Shown here piece by piece: positions 48,610 to 57,804 of a stretch of DNA of 64,000 nt. The translations under genes and the position numbers were made by a program. The stretch is taken from the NCBI GenBank assembly GCA_029242545.1, contig JAQWTV010000066.1, forward strand, positions 1-64,000. Reading direction: 5' to 3'. The notes beneath the pieces were generated by a model. That model worked only from the letters and a program-made list of their open reading frames with translations. It did not search any database and was not told the DNA's origin. This DNA comes from Roseibacillus sp. Its GTDB lineage: Bacteria > Verrucomicrobiota > Verrucomicrobiia > Verrucomicrobiales > Akkermansiaceae. Within the stretch, counting starts at the first letter, position 1. Each line of letters opens with the position of its first letter.

Positions 48610-49431
48610 GTGGCTTCCCCTCTTCTCTACGACTGTTCTCTAATCACGGGGGCCTCAAGTGGCCTCGGAGAGGAGTTCTCCTGTCAGCTTGCTCCTCATT
48701 GTAGACGGCTCGTCCTCGTAGCGCGCCGGGAGGATAGGTTGGAGGCTTTGCGGGACCAGCTGTGTAGTGAGAACCCGGGACTTGAGATTGCGATATTTGA
48801 CGCTGATTTGACTTCGTCGGAGGCGCGTGAAGAGCTGGTTGCCAAAGTTAAGGAAAGTGATTGGGCGCCCAGTCTTCTGGTCAATAACGCCGGGATGGGA
48901 GATTACGGAGAATTCGTAACAGGTGACTGGGGGAAATTGGAGCAGATGCTGAGCTTGAACATCATTGCTCTTACGCATCTGACCCATGGATTTCTTCCCG
49001 GCATGATCCAATCAAGGCATGGAGCAGTGCTGAATGTCAGTTCTCTCGCCTCTCTGCTCCCCATCCCCGACTTTGCGGTCTACGCAGCGAGCAAATCCTA
49101 CGTGACCAGTTTTTCCGAAGCATTGCGGCTCGAGTTGAATGAGCATGAAATTCCTGTCCTGACTGTCTGTCCAGGTCCGGTTCATACCGGGTTTGGAGAG
49201 ATTGCGGGTCGGGAAGGATCCCTTGAGGGTAGTCCGGCTCGGGAGTGGTTCTTTGTCTCCAAAGAGGAGGTCGTTCTCGATGCTTTGCTAGCGCTCCAGC
49301 GCGAGCAACCTCGATCCTATCCAGGCTTGAAGGTGTCTCTCATTGCTGCGGGACTTGCTAGTATGCCTCCTGGGATACTCCGTTATTTCATGCGCAACAG
49401 GCCACGCGCCGTCCCGGAGGATGGGGATTGA
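48610..49431 (+). CDS. Short-chain dehydrogenase/reductase (GTG start)
   Basis: TGASSGLGEEFSCQLA, LVNNAGMGDYG, YAASKSYVTSFSEALRLE. Confidence 0.92.
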   Translation: MASPLLYDCSLITGASSGLGEEFSCQLAPHCRRLVLVARREDRLEALRDQLCSENPGLEIAIFDADLTSSEAREELVAKVKESDWAPSLLVNNAGMGDYGEFVTGDWGKLEQMLSLNIIALTHLTHGFLPGMIQSRHGAVLNVSSLASLLPIPDFAVYAASKSYVTSFSEALRLELNEHEIPVLTVCPGPVHTGFGEIAGREGSLEGSPAREWFFVSKEEVVLDALLALQREQPRSYPGLKVSLIAAGLASMPPGILRYFMRNRPRAVPEDGD

Positions 49432-49443
49432 ATTAGCTTTGCC

Positions 49444-50799
49444 ATGTCCCGAAATCGCAAGAAGTCAGACCGTCCTCCACTCGATTATCGAGGGGCGATT
49501 CTCGGAGTTGGGCTATTAGTGGCCGGGCTGTTCGGGCTCCTGGTTCTGTTCACTCCACTGGGAGGTAAGGTGAAGGCTGGTCTGGCAGAGATCTTTGGCC
49601 AAAGGTCGGCTCCGGTTCAGAGAAATCAGGAAGGCGATGTTTTGATAAAGACTCAACCTGACAGGCCTCTCTCTCCCCTCGAGGTAGATCCCGACCCCCA
49701 GTTTCCGCGTGGGGTTCTCCGACCTCCATCAGGGACGGATATAAGGAGTCTCTCAAAAGGTATTAATCTTAAAGTCGAGTTTGATTCGGAAGAGGGTGAC
49801 CTCGCCTCCTTGGAGCGAAACGATGAGGAATCCTATCTTGCTGAATACGCCCTTAAGGTGCGGATGCCTCGTCCGGCGACTTCTCTTTCTGAGGTAGCTT
49901 TGACAAGCCCTCACCTCATGGATGTCTTTCCGGGACTGAGAGAAATGATTCCCCAAGGGAAACTCTCAGCATGGTATCGGCAATTATACGCGAATAAGAC
50001 TGCGAGAGTCAAAAGTGACATAGGGCGACTGGGAGAGATCCTGAGCAGGCATAACTTTTACGACTGTGAGACGATTTTGAACCTGCGATCGGAGAGGACC
50101 GGACAGCGGCTTTTCCTGATGCAGGCTGAGATGGATGTGGTGTCCGATGGGTCCGATGGCGACAGGCTGCCCCAGATGCCGGATGGTATCGTGAGCTCAA
50201 CGAACTATCAGCCCTTTACCAGTTACCGGTGGAGGAAAACAGGGGCCACTCCTAACCCCATGATCGCTGGCTGGGAGAGTAGAATTGGCAAAGCCAACAA
50301 GGAGCTTGAGGGCTCCTCTGTCGGACAGGATCGTGCGAGCTGGCTAAGGGGCAGGATAAAGATGCTCGAGACGGGTATCGCTGACATGAAGCTCGCGAGT
50401 TTTCTCATCGCTGAATACGACCCGTTCATCGTGATTCCTACAAATATAGTGAAGGACCGACGGGATCCCTACGCTCCCAACATAGGGGATTTTGCGATCG
50501 TCCTTTATGGGCGAACTGCCTACCCGGCTATCGTTGGTGACGCAGGTCCGACCTACAAGGTAGGGGAAGCCTCCTTGCGGATGGCTCGTGAGATCAATTC
50601 TAAGTCGACCCCATACAGTCGCCCGGTATCCGATCTCACAGTTACCTACCTTGTATTCCCTCGAAGTGCAGATGATCCGCGGAGGGCTCCTGATTACCAG
50701 CACTGGCATAAGCGTTGTGAAGAGCTTGTGGATAAGATTGGAGGATTGGGTGATGGCGTGGAATTGCATCAGTGGAAAAATCTACTCGCACCAGAGTGA
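49444..50799 (+). CDS. Membrane-anchored protein with a possible GH75 (chitosanase-like) domain
   Basis: N-terminal TM; QAEMDVVSDGSDGDRLPQMP, NIGDFAIVLYGRTAYPAIVGDAGPTYKVGEASLRMARE, VTYLVFP resemble GH75 motifs (recollection). Confidence 0.45.
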   Translation: MSRNRKKSDRPPLDYRGAILGVGLLVAGLFGLLVLFTPLGGKVKAGLAEIFGQRSAPVQRNQEGDVLIKTQPDRPLSPLEVDPDPQFPRGVLRPPSGTDIRSLSKGINLKVEFDSEEGDLASLERNDEESYLAEYALKVRMPRPATSLSEVALTSPHLMDVFPGLREMIPQGKLSAWYRQLYANKTARVKSDIGRLGEILSRHNFYDCETILNLRSERTGQRLFLMQAEMDVVSDGSDGDRLPQMPDGIVSSTNYQPFTSYRWRKTGATPNPMIAGWESRIGKANKELEGSSVGQDRASWLRGRIKMLETGIADMKLASFLIAEYDPFIVIPTNIVKDRRDPYAPNIGDFAIVLYGRTAYPAIVGDAGPTYKVGEASLRMAREINSKSTPYSRPVSDLTVTYLVFPRSADDPRRAPDYQHWHKRCEELVDKIGGLGDGVELHQWKNLLAPE

Positions 50800-50930
50800 A
50801 TCCAGGTTTTTGTGTTCCTGCTCTGTTAGGGTCAGGTCGCGAAAATATCGATAGATAGAGGTCAGGGATATTCATTGCAAAAGAGAAACAAGCTAGGGTG
50901 GTTTGACTTCGGTAGCCCGGGCAGAGTGGC

Positions 50931-51179
50931 TGGAAAATCTGTAATCATGAGACGCCAGTAGAATTATGTGATCGACTTGGCTCACAGGGCTCAGAATTCG
51001 AACGAATCCGAGTTCTTTGTCCATCTGATGAACTGCGCCAAATCAGTCACGAATTTGGTCTGGAGGTTGTCGATTGGCCTGTTCTTGCTAATGGCCGTCT
51101 GGAGTTGCGGCACTACCTCAGGGAGTAGACAGTGAGTGTAACTCTCCATCGGTATGGAAACATTATCATGAGCAGGTGA
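50931..51179 (+). pseudogene. Remnant of the C-terminus of a bifunctional proline/P5C dehydrogenase (PutA-like)
   Basis: Frame reads ...ERIRVLCPSDELRQISHEFGLEVVDWPVLANGRLELRHYLRE*TVSVTLHRYGNIIMSR*; matches the PutA C-terminal GR-EL-YLREQ-(I/V)S-HR(Y/F)GN motif with TAG in place of the Gln codon. Confidence 0.65.
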
Positions 51180-51284
51180 CTCTGGATCGCCTGAGTGCGC
51201 CCTACACGAGGATGTTGGCTCCAAGGCCTTAGGCTGGTCCAAGCTCAACTTTTCTGGCTATGAGGCCTCGTTGAAGCTTGGTCC

Positions 51285-54206
51285 TCAGGGCGCTTCTGTG
51301 GGAATCTCGTATTGTTTTGCGAGGGCTAGGACCGCTTCGGAGATTTCATCGTTAAGCTGAAGGAGGGAGGGTATTTCCTGCGACAGAGAGGCCTTCACTG
51401 TGTCCTCCTTCCGTGGGGGTAGTGGCGCGTAACGCCCCAGGGATTGATCGACAACGGGCGGATTCGTCCAAATCTTAAGGAGCCTCAGTGCTTCCATACG
51501 CTCATGAAAGGGCATTTTCGTATTTGCCGAAAAACGGAGGAGCCGGGAGGCATTCTGTCCTCCACCAGTTCGGAAGGCGCTATGCAGAATTCTCCTCAGA
51601 ATTATACGAGAGAGAGGACGGCCCTGCTGGCCTGGGGCATACTCGTCTAGCAATGCTGCCACTGCGGGGCGGGATTGCTCCACGGGTAGATCGTGAACTG
51701 CCCTGATAGCTTCGTCTGCAATCTCACTTTCTTCGTCAAAAAAGAAATGAATGAGATTTGGAGAGAGTAAACGTCTGAGCGCCAAGACAGAGGCTCTCCG
51801 GATGGCTTTGCTTGGGTGTCTGGATAAGGCCGCAAGCTTGGCCTCGGTGCCTGCTCCAGCCAGTGCCATGACCCCGGCGTGGCGGAGATAGGGATCCTTG
51901 TCCCCGTTTTCGGCCAGGAGCAGGAGAGCAGGGTTGAAGGCTGCTGTTACCCGAAGGCGAGCGAGTGAGATCGCCGCGAAGGCGCGGACACGGGAAGAGG
52001 GATCCTGTAAGGAGTTGATCAGGCATCCAGCGTCCTTGAGAGGGGCCTCTCCGAGGGCGCGGGCTGCTTGGGCACGAAGCTCTTCTTCTGGATTTGCGAG
52101 GAGCTCCACTAAACGGTCGGTCGAAGCAATGGATCCAAGGCGGCGCGCGCGAATCCAGAGACCCCATGTGCCGTGGAGGGCGAGATCGAGGCTTTCCCGC
52201 TGTCGGGTTGCGTTGATGAAGTAAGGGACCGCTTCGGGGCGGTTCGCAAGGGCTAGCTGGGCCTGGAGTCGGACGCGAAAATCTCCGTGTTTCATCAGCT
52301 CAAAAAGCTCAATGGCTGGAAGCTTCATAAGGCCTTCCTTGGAAAGTAGGCCGGCTACTCCAGCCTCTTCGAGAGGGGTTGGGTCCGGCTCAGACATAAG
52401 GGTGAAAATTCTCCCCTTAGGCTCTGACTTATTCTGCTCAATGATGTCGCAGACGTAGAGGCGCCCATCGTTGCCAAATGCAAGGTCGGTTGCCCTCGTG
52501 CCCCAGATCAGCTTTTGGGGGCGTTCCATTCTCATCCCGGCGCCCTCCGTTTTCAGCTGGAAAGACCAGATTCCAGAGCCTCTAGGATCAGGGTTGTTAT
52601 CGCACAGGAGGAATGAATTTAGAGCGCGATCAGGAAATCCTGTCCCCGGATAGTACGCCAGCCCTGCGGGATTGACAGGGAGGAGGCCCACGGGTGGTAG
52701 AAGAAAGGCGGGTTGTTCCTCGTGGTGGACATCCCATTGGCGCTCCTGCATCCACTGATTCAGGGGTCGCTGTGGATAGCCGATCTCTCGGTGAAAGGTA
52801 TGGAGGTTCTGATGGCCCGTGCGCCACCCGCTGTCTGCTCCATCAATAATGTATATGATTCGGGCTTTGTCCCCTTGGCCAGAATCGCTATCCACGGTCA
52901 CAGGATTGCCCCTGCGATCGAAGGTGATTCCCTGCGGGTCTCTCAGCCCAGTATGAACGACTTCAAAGTGCGACCCATCTGGATCGAACCGATAAACCAC
53001 CCCCTGATCATTATAAGAGTAATTGCGGCCTTCCTGTGTGGAGACATTCAAGGATCGGTCTCCAACTGTTCCGTAAAGTCGCCCATCAGGGCCAAGTGAA
53101 AAGCCGTCGAGATCATGTCCTGCCAGTGAGATTCTCGGCCCAAACCCTGAGAACATTTTCTTACGCTCATCAACCTCTCCGTCATCATTTGTGTCTCGCA
53201 AGGACCAGATATGAGGAATGCAGGCAAAATAGACCCTGTCGTCAAGAGGGAGGACACCACCTGCTGCCCCATCGAGGATACCATCAAACCCATCAGCGTA
53301 GATTGTGTTTTGGTCTGCGATGCCATCTTTGTTGGTGTCCTTCAGGAGCAAGATCCTGTCGGATCTTTCGCTCATTTTTGAGATAGGATACCGGTGGTTC
53401 CATTTTTTGTGCAGAACCCTTCTGTCGTTCACTGTCAGGGCGGCGATGTCGTCGTGCAGCCAGTAGGGGTGGTCCCGGGTGTCAGGAACGCAGCGCCCAA
53501 AACGGTGCGTTTCAGTCACGAGAAGATTTCCGTCCCTGTCGATGGAGAGGGCATTGGGGTAGTGAAGGCCGTGCTCTTCATGAGTAGCAAAGATTTTAAG
53601 GCTGCTATTTTTGGGAATCTGTAATCCTGGGATTATGGAGCTGCCACTGAGCCCTGCAATCATGGGGAGGCCATTCCTGGTCGCGGGAGGAAATGGTGGT
53701 TCTGCTTGATCGCTGAACAGGATATGGTCGACCAAAATATAGCCTTGCCTGCGAGTCGAGGCATCCACAAGCCTAAGGGCGGCCTTCTTCCCTATTAGAG
53801 CAGTAACATCCCAAGTTTTTGGGAGCATGTTGTGATCGGCCCGCCCGATGGCCTCCTTCAAGATCTTCTGATCTACCAACAGTTGAATAGAGGTAAGTCC
53901 CTTCAGGCTTCCGCCCCCGATGAGAAAGCTGATGTAGGGTTGCCGGATAGTGAATGAGGGCGAAGTGAGCGAGCCCATCCCTTCCGGTCCTTGAGCGAAT
54001 GAGCTTGCAAAGAATTCTCCTGCGAACCCGGTGATCTCCCCTGGTTGATTTCCGCCTTCCCCGGAAGAGGGTGATTGTCCGAAGGCGTTGCCGGTCTTGC
54101 GCCACGCTCCGAAATTTCCCTGTTCGAAGTCCTCAAAGAGGCTTTGCTCTACTGCAAAAACTGCTGTGAGAGAGATAAATAAGAGGATGAGAGATAGGAT
54201 TGCCAT
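51285..54206 (-). CDS. Beta-propeller (glucose/sorbosone dehydrogenase-like) plus HEAT-repeat secreted protein
   Basis: Signal peptide; DRDGNLLVTETHRFGR, GPDGRLYGTVGD, GLRDPQGITFDRRGN propeller motifs; HEAT-type repeats (LRAQAARALGEAPLKDAGCLINSLQDPSSRVRAFAAISLARL); no CxxCH heme motif seen. Confidence 0.75.
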   Translation of the reverse strand: MAILSLILLFISLTAVFAVEQSLFEDFEQGNFGAWRKTGNAFGQSPSSGEGGNQPGEITGFAGEFFASSFAQGPEGMGSLTSPSFTIRQPYISFLIGGGSLKGLTSIQLLVDQKILKEAIGRADHNMLPKTWDVTALIGKKAALRLVDASTRRQGYILVDHILFSDQAEPPFPPATRNGLPMIAGLSGSSIIPGLQIPKNSSLKIFATHEEHGLHYPNALSIDRDGNLLVTETHRFGRCVPDTRDHPYWLHDDIAALTVNDRRVLHKKWNHRYPISKMSERSDRILLLKDTNKDGIADQNTIYADGFDGILDGAAGGVLPLDDRVYFACIPHIWSLRDTNDDGEVDERKKMFSGFGPRISLAGHDLDGFSLGPDGRLYGTVGDRSLNVSTQEGRNYSYNDQGVVYRFDPDGSHFEVVHTGLRDPQGITFDRRGNPVTVDSDSGQGDKARIIYIIDGADSGWRTGHQNLHTFHREIGYPQRPLNQWMQERQWDVHHEEQPAFLLPPVGLLPVNPAGLAYYPGTGFPDRALNSFLLCDNNPDPRGSGIWSFQLKTEGAGMRMERPQKLIWGTRATDLAFGNDGRLYVCDIIEQNKSEPKGRIFTLMSEPDPTPLEEAGVAGLLSKEGLMKLPAIELFELMKHGDFRVRLQAQLALANRPEAVPYFINATRQRESLDLALHGTWGLWIRARRLGSIASTDRLVELLANPEEELRAQAARALGEAPLKDAGCLINSLQDPSSRVRAFAAISLARLRVTAAFNPALLLLAENGDKDPYLRHAGVMALAGAGTEAKLAALSRHPSKAIRRASVLALRRLLSPNLIHFFFDEESEIADEAIRAVHDLPVEQSRPAVAALLDEYAPGQQGRPLSRIILRRILHSAFRTGGGQNASRLLRFSANTKMPFHERMEALRLLKIWTNPPVVDQSLGRYAPLPPRKEDTVKASLSQEIPSLLQLNDEISEAVLALAKQYEIPTEAP

Positions 54207-54226
54207 CGGGTTTGGGAGGGGCTCTC

Positions 54227-56476
54227 TCAGTCGAGCATGGAAATCAGTTGGTCTTCGGAGATGATTTCAATTCCAAGGTTATCTGCCTTATCTCGCTTGG
54301 ATCCTCCTCCTTCACCAGCGAGGAGAAAGCTGGTGCTTTTGGAGATGGATCCAGTCACCTTTCCTCCGCCGTTTTCGATCATTTCCTTATACTCGGATCG
54401 TGGCTGAGAGAGGGTTCCTGTTATGACGAATGTTTTCCCCACGAAAGGCATTCCGGTAGTTTCTTTGCTCTCAGATGGACGCGGGAGGAAGTTATCTGAA
54501 GTAGGGCAAAGTTTTAGTCGTTCGAATTGTTCCATGAATTCTTTCCCGTGTTGGGAGCTGAAGAAAGTCATCAGGTTCCTTGAGGCTACTGCTCCGATGT
54601 CAGGGGAGACCTCGAAACCAGCAATCTCATTTTCCGCCTCCGTAATCCTTTCCCTCAGAGCGTCATGTCGCTTTTTTCGGGCGCTTCTTTCTGCTTCATT
54701 GAGAGGAGGTCTCTCCTTGTTCAGTGGGGAGACCTCTTTTCTTTCCTCCTCAAGATCTGCAAGCAGGCAAATAGTGCGGAGAATTTCGCTGGAGCAGATG
54801 TCCGGTATGCTGTGGTGAAGGCGGCTCAGTTCCCTTGAGGCGGATTCTCCGATCTGTGGAATGCCCATGGCGAAAATCCACCGGGATAGCGGCTGACTCA
54901 CCTTTGAATTGTTTATGGAGTCTATCAGGATTTGGGCTTTCTTTTCTCCAAAACGTCGGGGTTTGGAGCTTTCTCCGGTCTGGAGGCGTGCAGGGTCAAG
55001 GAGAAGGTCTGACAGCTCGGGGAGCTGAATAGAGAAGAGGTCCAAGGGCGACTCCACCATTCCTGACGCAACAAGTTTGATAGCGACTGATTCCCCAAGG
55101 CCTTCGAGATCAAGTGCCTTTCGTTGAGCGAAGTGGGTGAGAGCAGCGACAGCTTTTTTGGGGCACAGCGGATTCTCACACCACCATGTGATAACAGGCC
55201 GCTCCTTGTTCTCTGAATTCACCCTTTCAACTATGGAGCCCTTACAGGCCGGACATTTCCCTTCAAGATGGTCCTGTATCGAAAATGGTTTTGCCTCCGG
55301 AGGGCGGTGCTCCTTAATAACTTTTAGGACTTCGGGTATGATTTCTCCAGACTTGTGGGCCAGGACGGTGTCACCAATGCGGATATCACGTTCTTGAATA
55401 AAGGACTCATTGTGGAGAGTAGCCCGGGAGACGGTCGTGGCAGAGAGAGAGACGGGTTCCAGTTCGGCCACAGGAGTGAGGATTCCACTCCGACCTACCT
55501 GTACGGTAATATCCAGAAGACGGGTGGGCTTTTGTTCCGGAGGGTATTTGAAGGCAACTGCCCACCTGGGGGCGCGGGAGGTAGCTCCAAGCACAAGGCG
55601 ATCCGGCAGGGAAGCAACTTTGATAACGGCGCCGTCGGTGGCATAGGGAAGCTGGAGTCGCCGCTGTTCGAGTTCGCGGATGGCTGAGAGGACACCATCG
55701 AGAGTATCTGTAGTCCATGTGGGTTCGTTACATGGGATAGAGCAGGAATTGAGGAGTGAGCGGAAGTCCCCCTCGCTCAAGAGATCAAGGCCCTCCATAG
55801 CGCCAAGTCCGTGTGCGATAAAATCAAGGGGGCGCTTTGCTACTGCCCGGGAATCGAGCTGTTTGAGGGTTCCTGCAGTTGCATTCCTCGGATTCGCGAA
55901 TGTCTGTAAGCCTGCATCTTGCCGCTCCTCATTGAGACGAGCAAACGCCTGGTTAGGCATAAAGACCTCTCCGCGGATTTCCAACATTTTGGGATAGGGG
56001 TTATCAAGGGTGAGCGGCAGGGTAGGAATAGTTCGTAGGTTTGCTGTGATCTCGTCGCCGGTAAGGCCATCTCCACGAGTGGCCCCGTAATCAAGAGAGC
56101 CATCCCTGTAAACCAGAGAGGTGGCAACGCCGTCAATTTTTGGTTCGATCGTGACGGTGATGCTTTTTTTTCCGAGATTCTTCTGCAGCCGCTGGTAGAA
56201 TTCGAGAACCTCCTCGTCGGTGAATACGTCATCAATAGAGAGCATGGGGACCGGGTGGGCTACCTGTTCAAATCCCTCGAGTGGGGCTCCTCCTACCCGT
56301 CTAGTAGGGGAGTTCGGATCATCAAGATCGGGATGAGTTTTCTCCATGCCCTCAAGTTCACGGAAGAGTTTGTCATACTCAGCGTCTGTTATTTCAGGGC
56401 TAGCTTCCACATAGTAGAGCCGGTTGTGTCTCTCTAGGAGGGAACGGAGCTCAAGAGTTTTCTGGGCTGGGGACAT
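54227..56476 (-). CDS. ligA: NAD-dependent DNA ligase LigA
   Basis: EPKIDGVATSLVYRDG (KxDG), zinc-finger region CPACKG...CENPLCP, HhH, C-terminal BRCT (GKTFVITGTLSQPRSEYKEMIENGGGKVTGSISKSTSFLLAGEGGGSK). Confidence 0.95.
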   Translation of the reverse strand: MSPAQKTLELRSLLERHNRLYYVEASPEITDAEYDKLFRELEGMEKTHPDLDDPNSPTRRVGGAPLEGFEQVAHPVPMLSIDDVFTDEEVLEFYQRLQKNLGKKSITVTIEPKIDGVATSLVYRDGSLDYGATRGDGLTGDEITANLRTIPTLPLTLDNPYPKMLEIRGEVFMPNQAFARLNEERQDAGLQTFANPRNATAGTLKQLDSRAVAKRPLDFIAHGLGAMEGLDLLSEGDFRSLLNSCSIPCNEPTWTTDTLDGVLSAIRELEQRRLQLPYATDGAVIKVASLPDRLVLGATSRAPRWAVAFKYPPEQKPTRLLDITVQVGRSGILTPVAELEPVSLSATTVSRATLHNESFIQERDIRIGDTVLAHKSGEIIPEVLKVIKEHRPPEAKPFSIQDHLEGKCPACKGSIVERVNSENKERPVITWWCENPLCPKKAVAALTHFAQRKALDLEGLGESVAIKLVASGMVESPLDLFSIQLPELSDLLLDPARLQTGESSKPRRFGEKKAQILIDSINNSKVSQPLSRWIFAMGIPQIGESASRELSRLHHSIPDICSSEILRTICLLADLEEERKEVSPLNKERPPLNEAERSARKKRHDALRERITEAENEIAGFEVSPDIGAVASRNLMTFFSSQHGKEFMEQFERLKLCPTSDNFLPRPSESKETTGMPFVGKTFVITGTLSQPRSEYKEMIENGGGKVTGSISKSTSFLLAGEGGGSKRDKADNLGIEIISEDQLISMLD

Positions 56477-56561
56477 GCTGCTAGGACGGAAGGTAGATGA
56501 TTCTCATCCAGTGGGGAAACTCCAAACGCAAGATGGAAGGGTCTTCACGCTTAGACGGTTT

Positions 56562-56960
56562 TCAACACGCTGGCCGCCGTAGCGCCTTGCAGATCAGGGC
56601 GCCAGTCAAGGCCCCGAGAAGATCTGCCCCCCAATCCCCAAGGTCGTTGCCTGAGCGGCTTGGGATCCAGGATTGATGCCATTCGTCAAGTGCTCCGATC
56701 GTAGCAAGGGTGATCACGACGACGAGGAAGTTGCGCCGCCATGAGGAGCTTCCACGGAGATGTAGCGCGATTGAAAACAGGAGAGCCCCAACGAGAAAAT
56801 AGGTAAAGTGAAGAACCTTGTCGAAACCGGGGAGATCAAGGTTGATGGTTTCGGGAGCCGGCCGTTCTGAAAGGATCCACAGGATGAGAGCCCAGCAGAC
56901 GAAGGCAGAGAGCCATACGCTGCTGTTCCTGAAAGGAGAGAGAAATCTGGCGACGGGCAT
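56562..56960 (-). CDS. VanZ-like family protein
   Basis: DKVLHFTYFLVGALLFSIAL...GALDEWHQSWIPSRSGNDLGDWGADLLGALTGAL. Confidence 0.88.
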   Translation of the reverse strand: MPVARFLSPFRNSSVWLSAFVCWALILWILSERPAPETINLDLPGFDKVLHFTYFLVGALLFSIALHLRGSSSWRRNFLVVVITLATIGALDEWHQSWIPSRSGNDLGDWGADLLGALTGALICKALRRPAC

Positions 56961-57238
56961 CAGCGGTCGTCACCGCGTTGTTCAACCTCCAATCGCTCGG
57001 CGAGCCACTGTTTCATCATGGATTGATAATTGAGGAACCGCTCTCTCGCAATGCGCTTGATTCTAGAAAGCATTCTTGGGTCGAACCGCAGAGTGATAGT
57101 CGTTGATTCGCGGCTGTCCGGGACGTGCTCGGAGGCTTTCATCAAAGGAGGCATCAGTTCATGTTCTTTCCAGAACTGAGCCTCTTCAGCTTCACTTGCA
57201 AAGTCTGGGATTTCACCCCATGTAGAAATGGATTTCAT
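56960..57238 (-). CDS. CopG-type/BrnA-like antitoxin
   Basis: SEAEEAQFWKEHEL... ITLRFDPRMLSRIKRIARERFLNYQSMMKQWLAERLE. Confidence 0.82.
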   Translation of the reverse strand: MKSISTWGEIPDFASEAEEAQFWKEHELMPPLMKASEHVPDSRESTTITLRFDPRMLSRIKRIARERFLNYQSMMKQWLAERLEVEQRGDDR

Positions 57239-57241
57239 ACC

Positions 57242-57529
57242 CTACTTGTATTGAGCATATTTGCGGTCGTAATACTTTCGCTCTCCTTCAGTGAGATCCC
57301 TTACTGCCACAACGCGCACCTTCTTGCCGTCGGACCAGAAGCAGAGGAAGAGGTAGCGGTCCTCTACGGTACGGCCGAGAGAATAATAGCGAGTCTCTCC
57401 GTCGCTGCGGTCTCGATCAGGGAGGAACCTGACCGAAAAAGGGTCTTCGAGGGCCTCTTCGATCTCACGGGGTTTTATGTCCTTTAGATCGAAGTGAACG
57501 TCCAGCAGGTCGAGTTCCATCCTTGCCAC
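57242..57529 (-). CDS. BrnT-family toxin
   Basis: EIEEALEDPFSVRF...GETRYYSLGRTVEDRYLFLCFWSDGKKVRVVAVRDLTEGERKYYDRK; directly upstream of the CopG-type antitoxin. Confidence 0.78.
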   Translation of the reverse strand: MARMELDLLDVHFDLKDIKPREIEEALEDPFSVRFLPDRDRSDGETRYYSLGRTVEDRYLFLCFWSDGKKVRVVAVRDLTEGERKYYDRKYAQYK

Positions 57530-57804
57530 AAGGCTAAGGTAGGGAGATCCGGTTCCACAATGAAATAAGCGGGAACTAAAAATGGAAGAACTGGAGGAGG
57601 GGGTAAAGCGGTGTTCTTTTTGGAGAGATTAGGCTAAAGAATCCCCGGAAAGAGGCTGGAGGTATGTAGCAGCAGAGGATTGCAGGTGATGGCGCAAGAA
57701 CCTCTCTGCAAATATTCGATGGAGGAGGCGACAGCCTGATTGCATCCATATACAGGCCTTCGTTGTTACGGCAGCTCGCCCTATGAGGTCCACTCCCAAC
57801 GGGA

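Noticed and set aside
50991-51248. 85-aa minus-strand ORF in the 50.8-51.3 kb gap
   Set aside because: Antisense to the PutA-like remnant, which explains the coding-like signal.
57530-57804. Possible gene remnant in the 275-bp gap upstream of the BrnT-like gene
   Set aside because: Short open stretches in both strands gave no recognisable protein similarity by eye.
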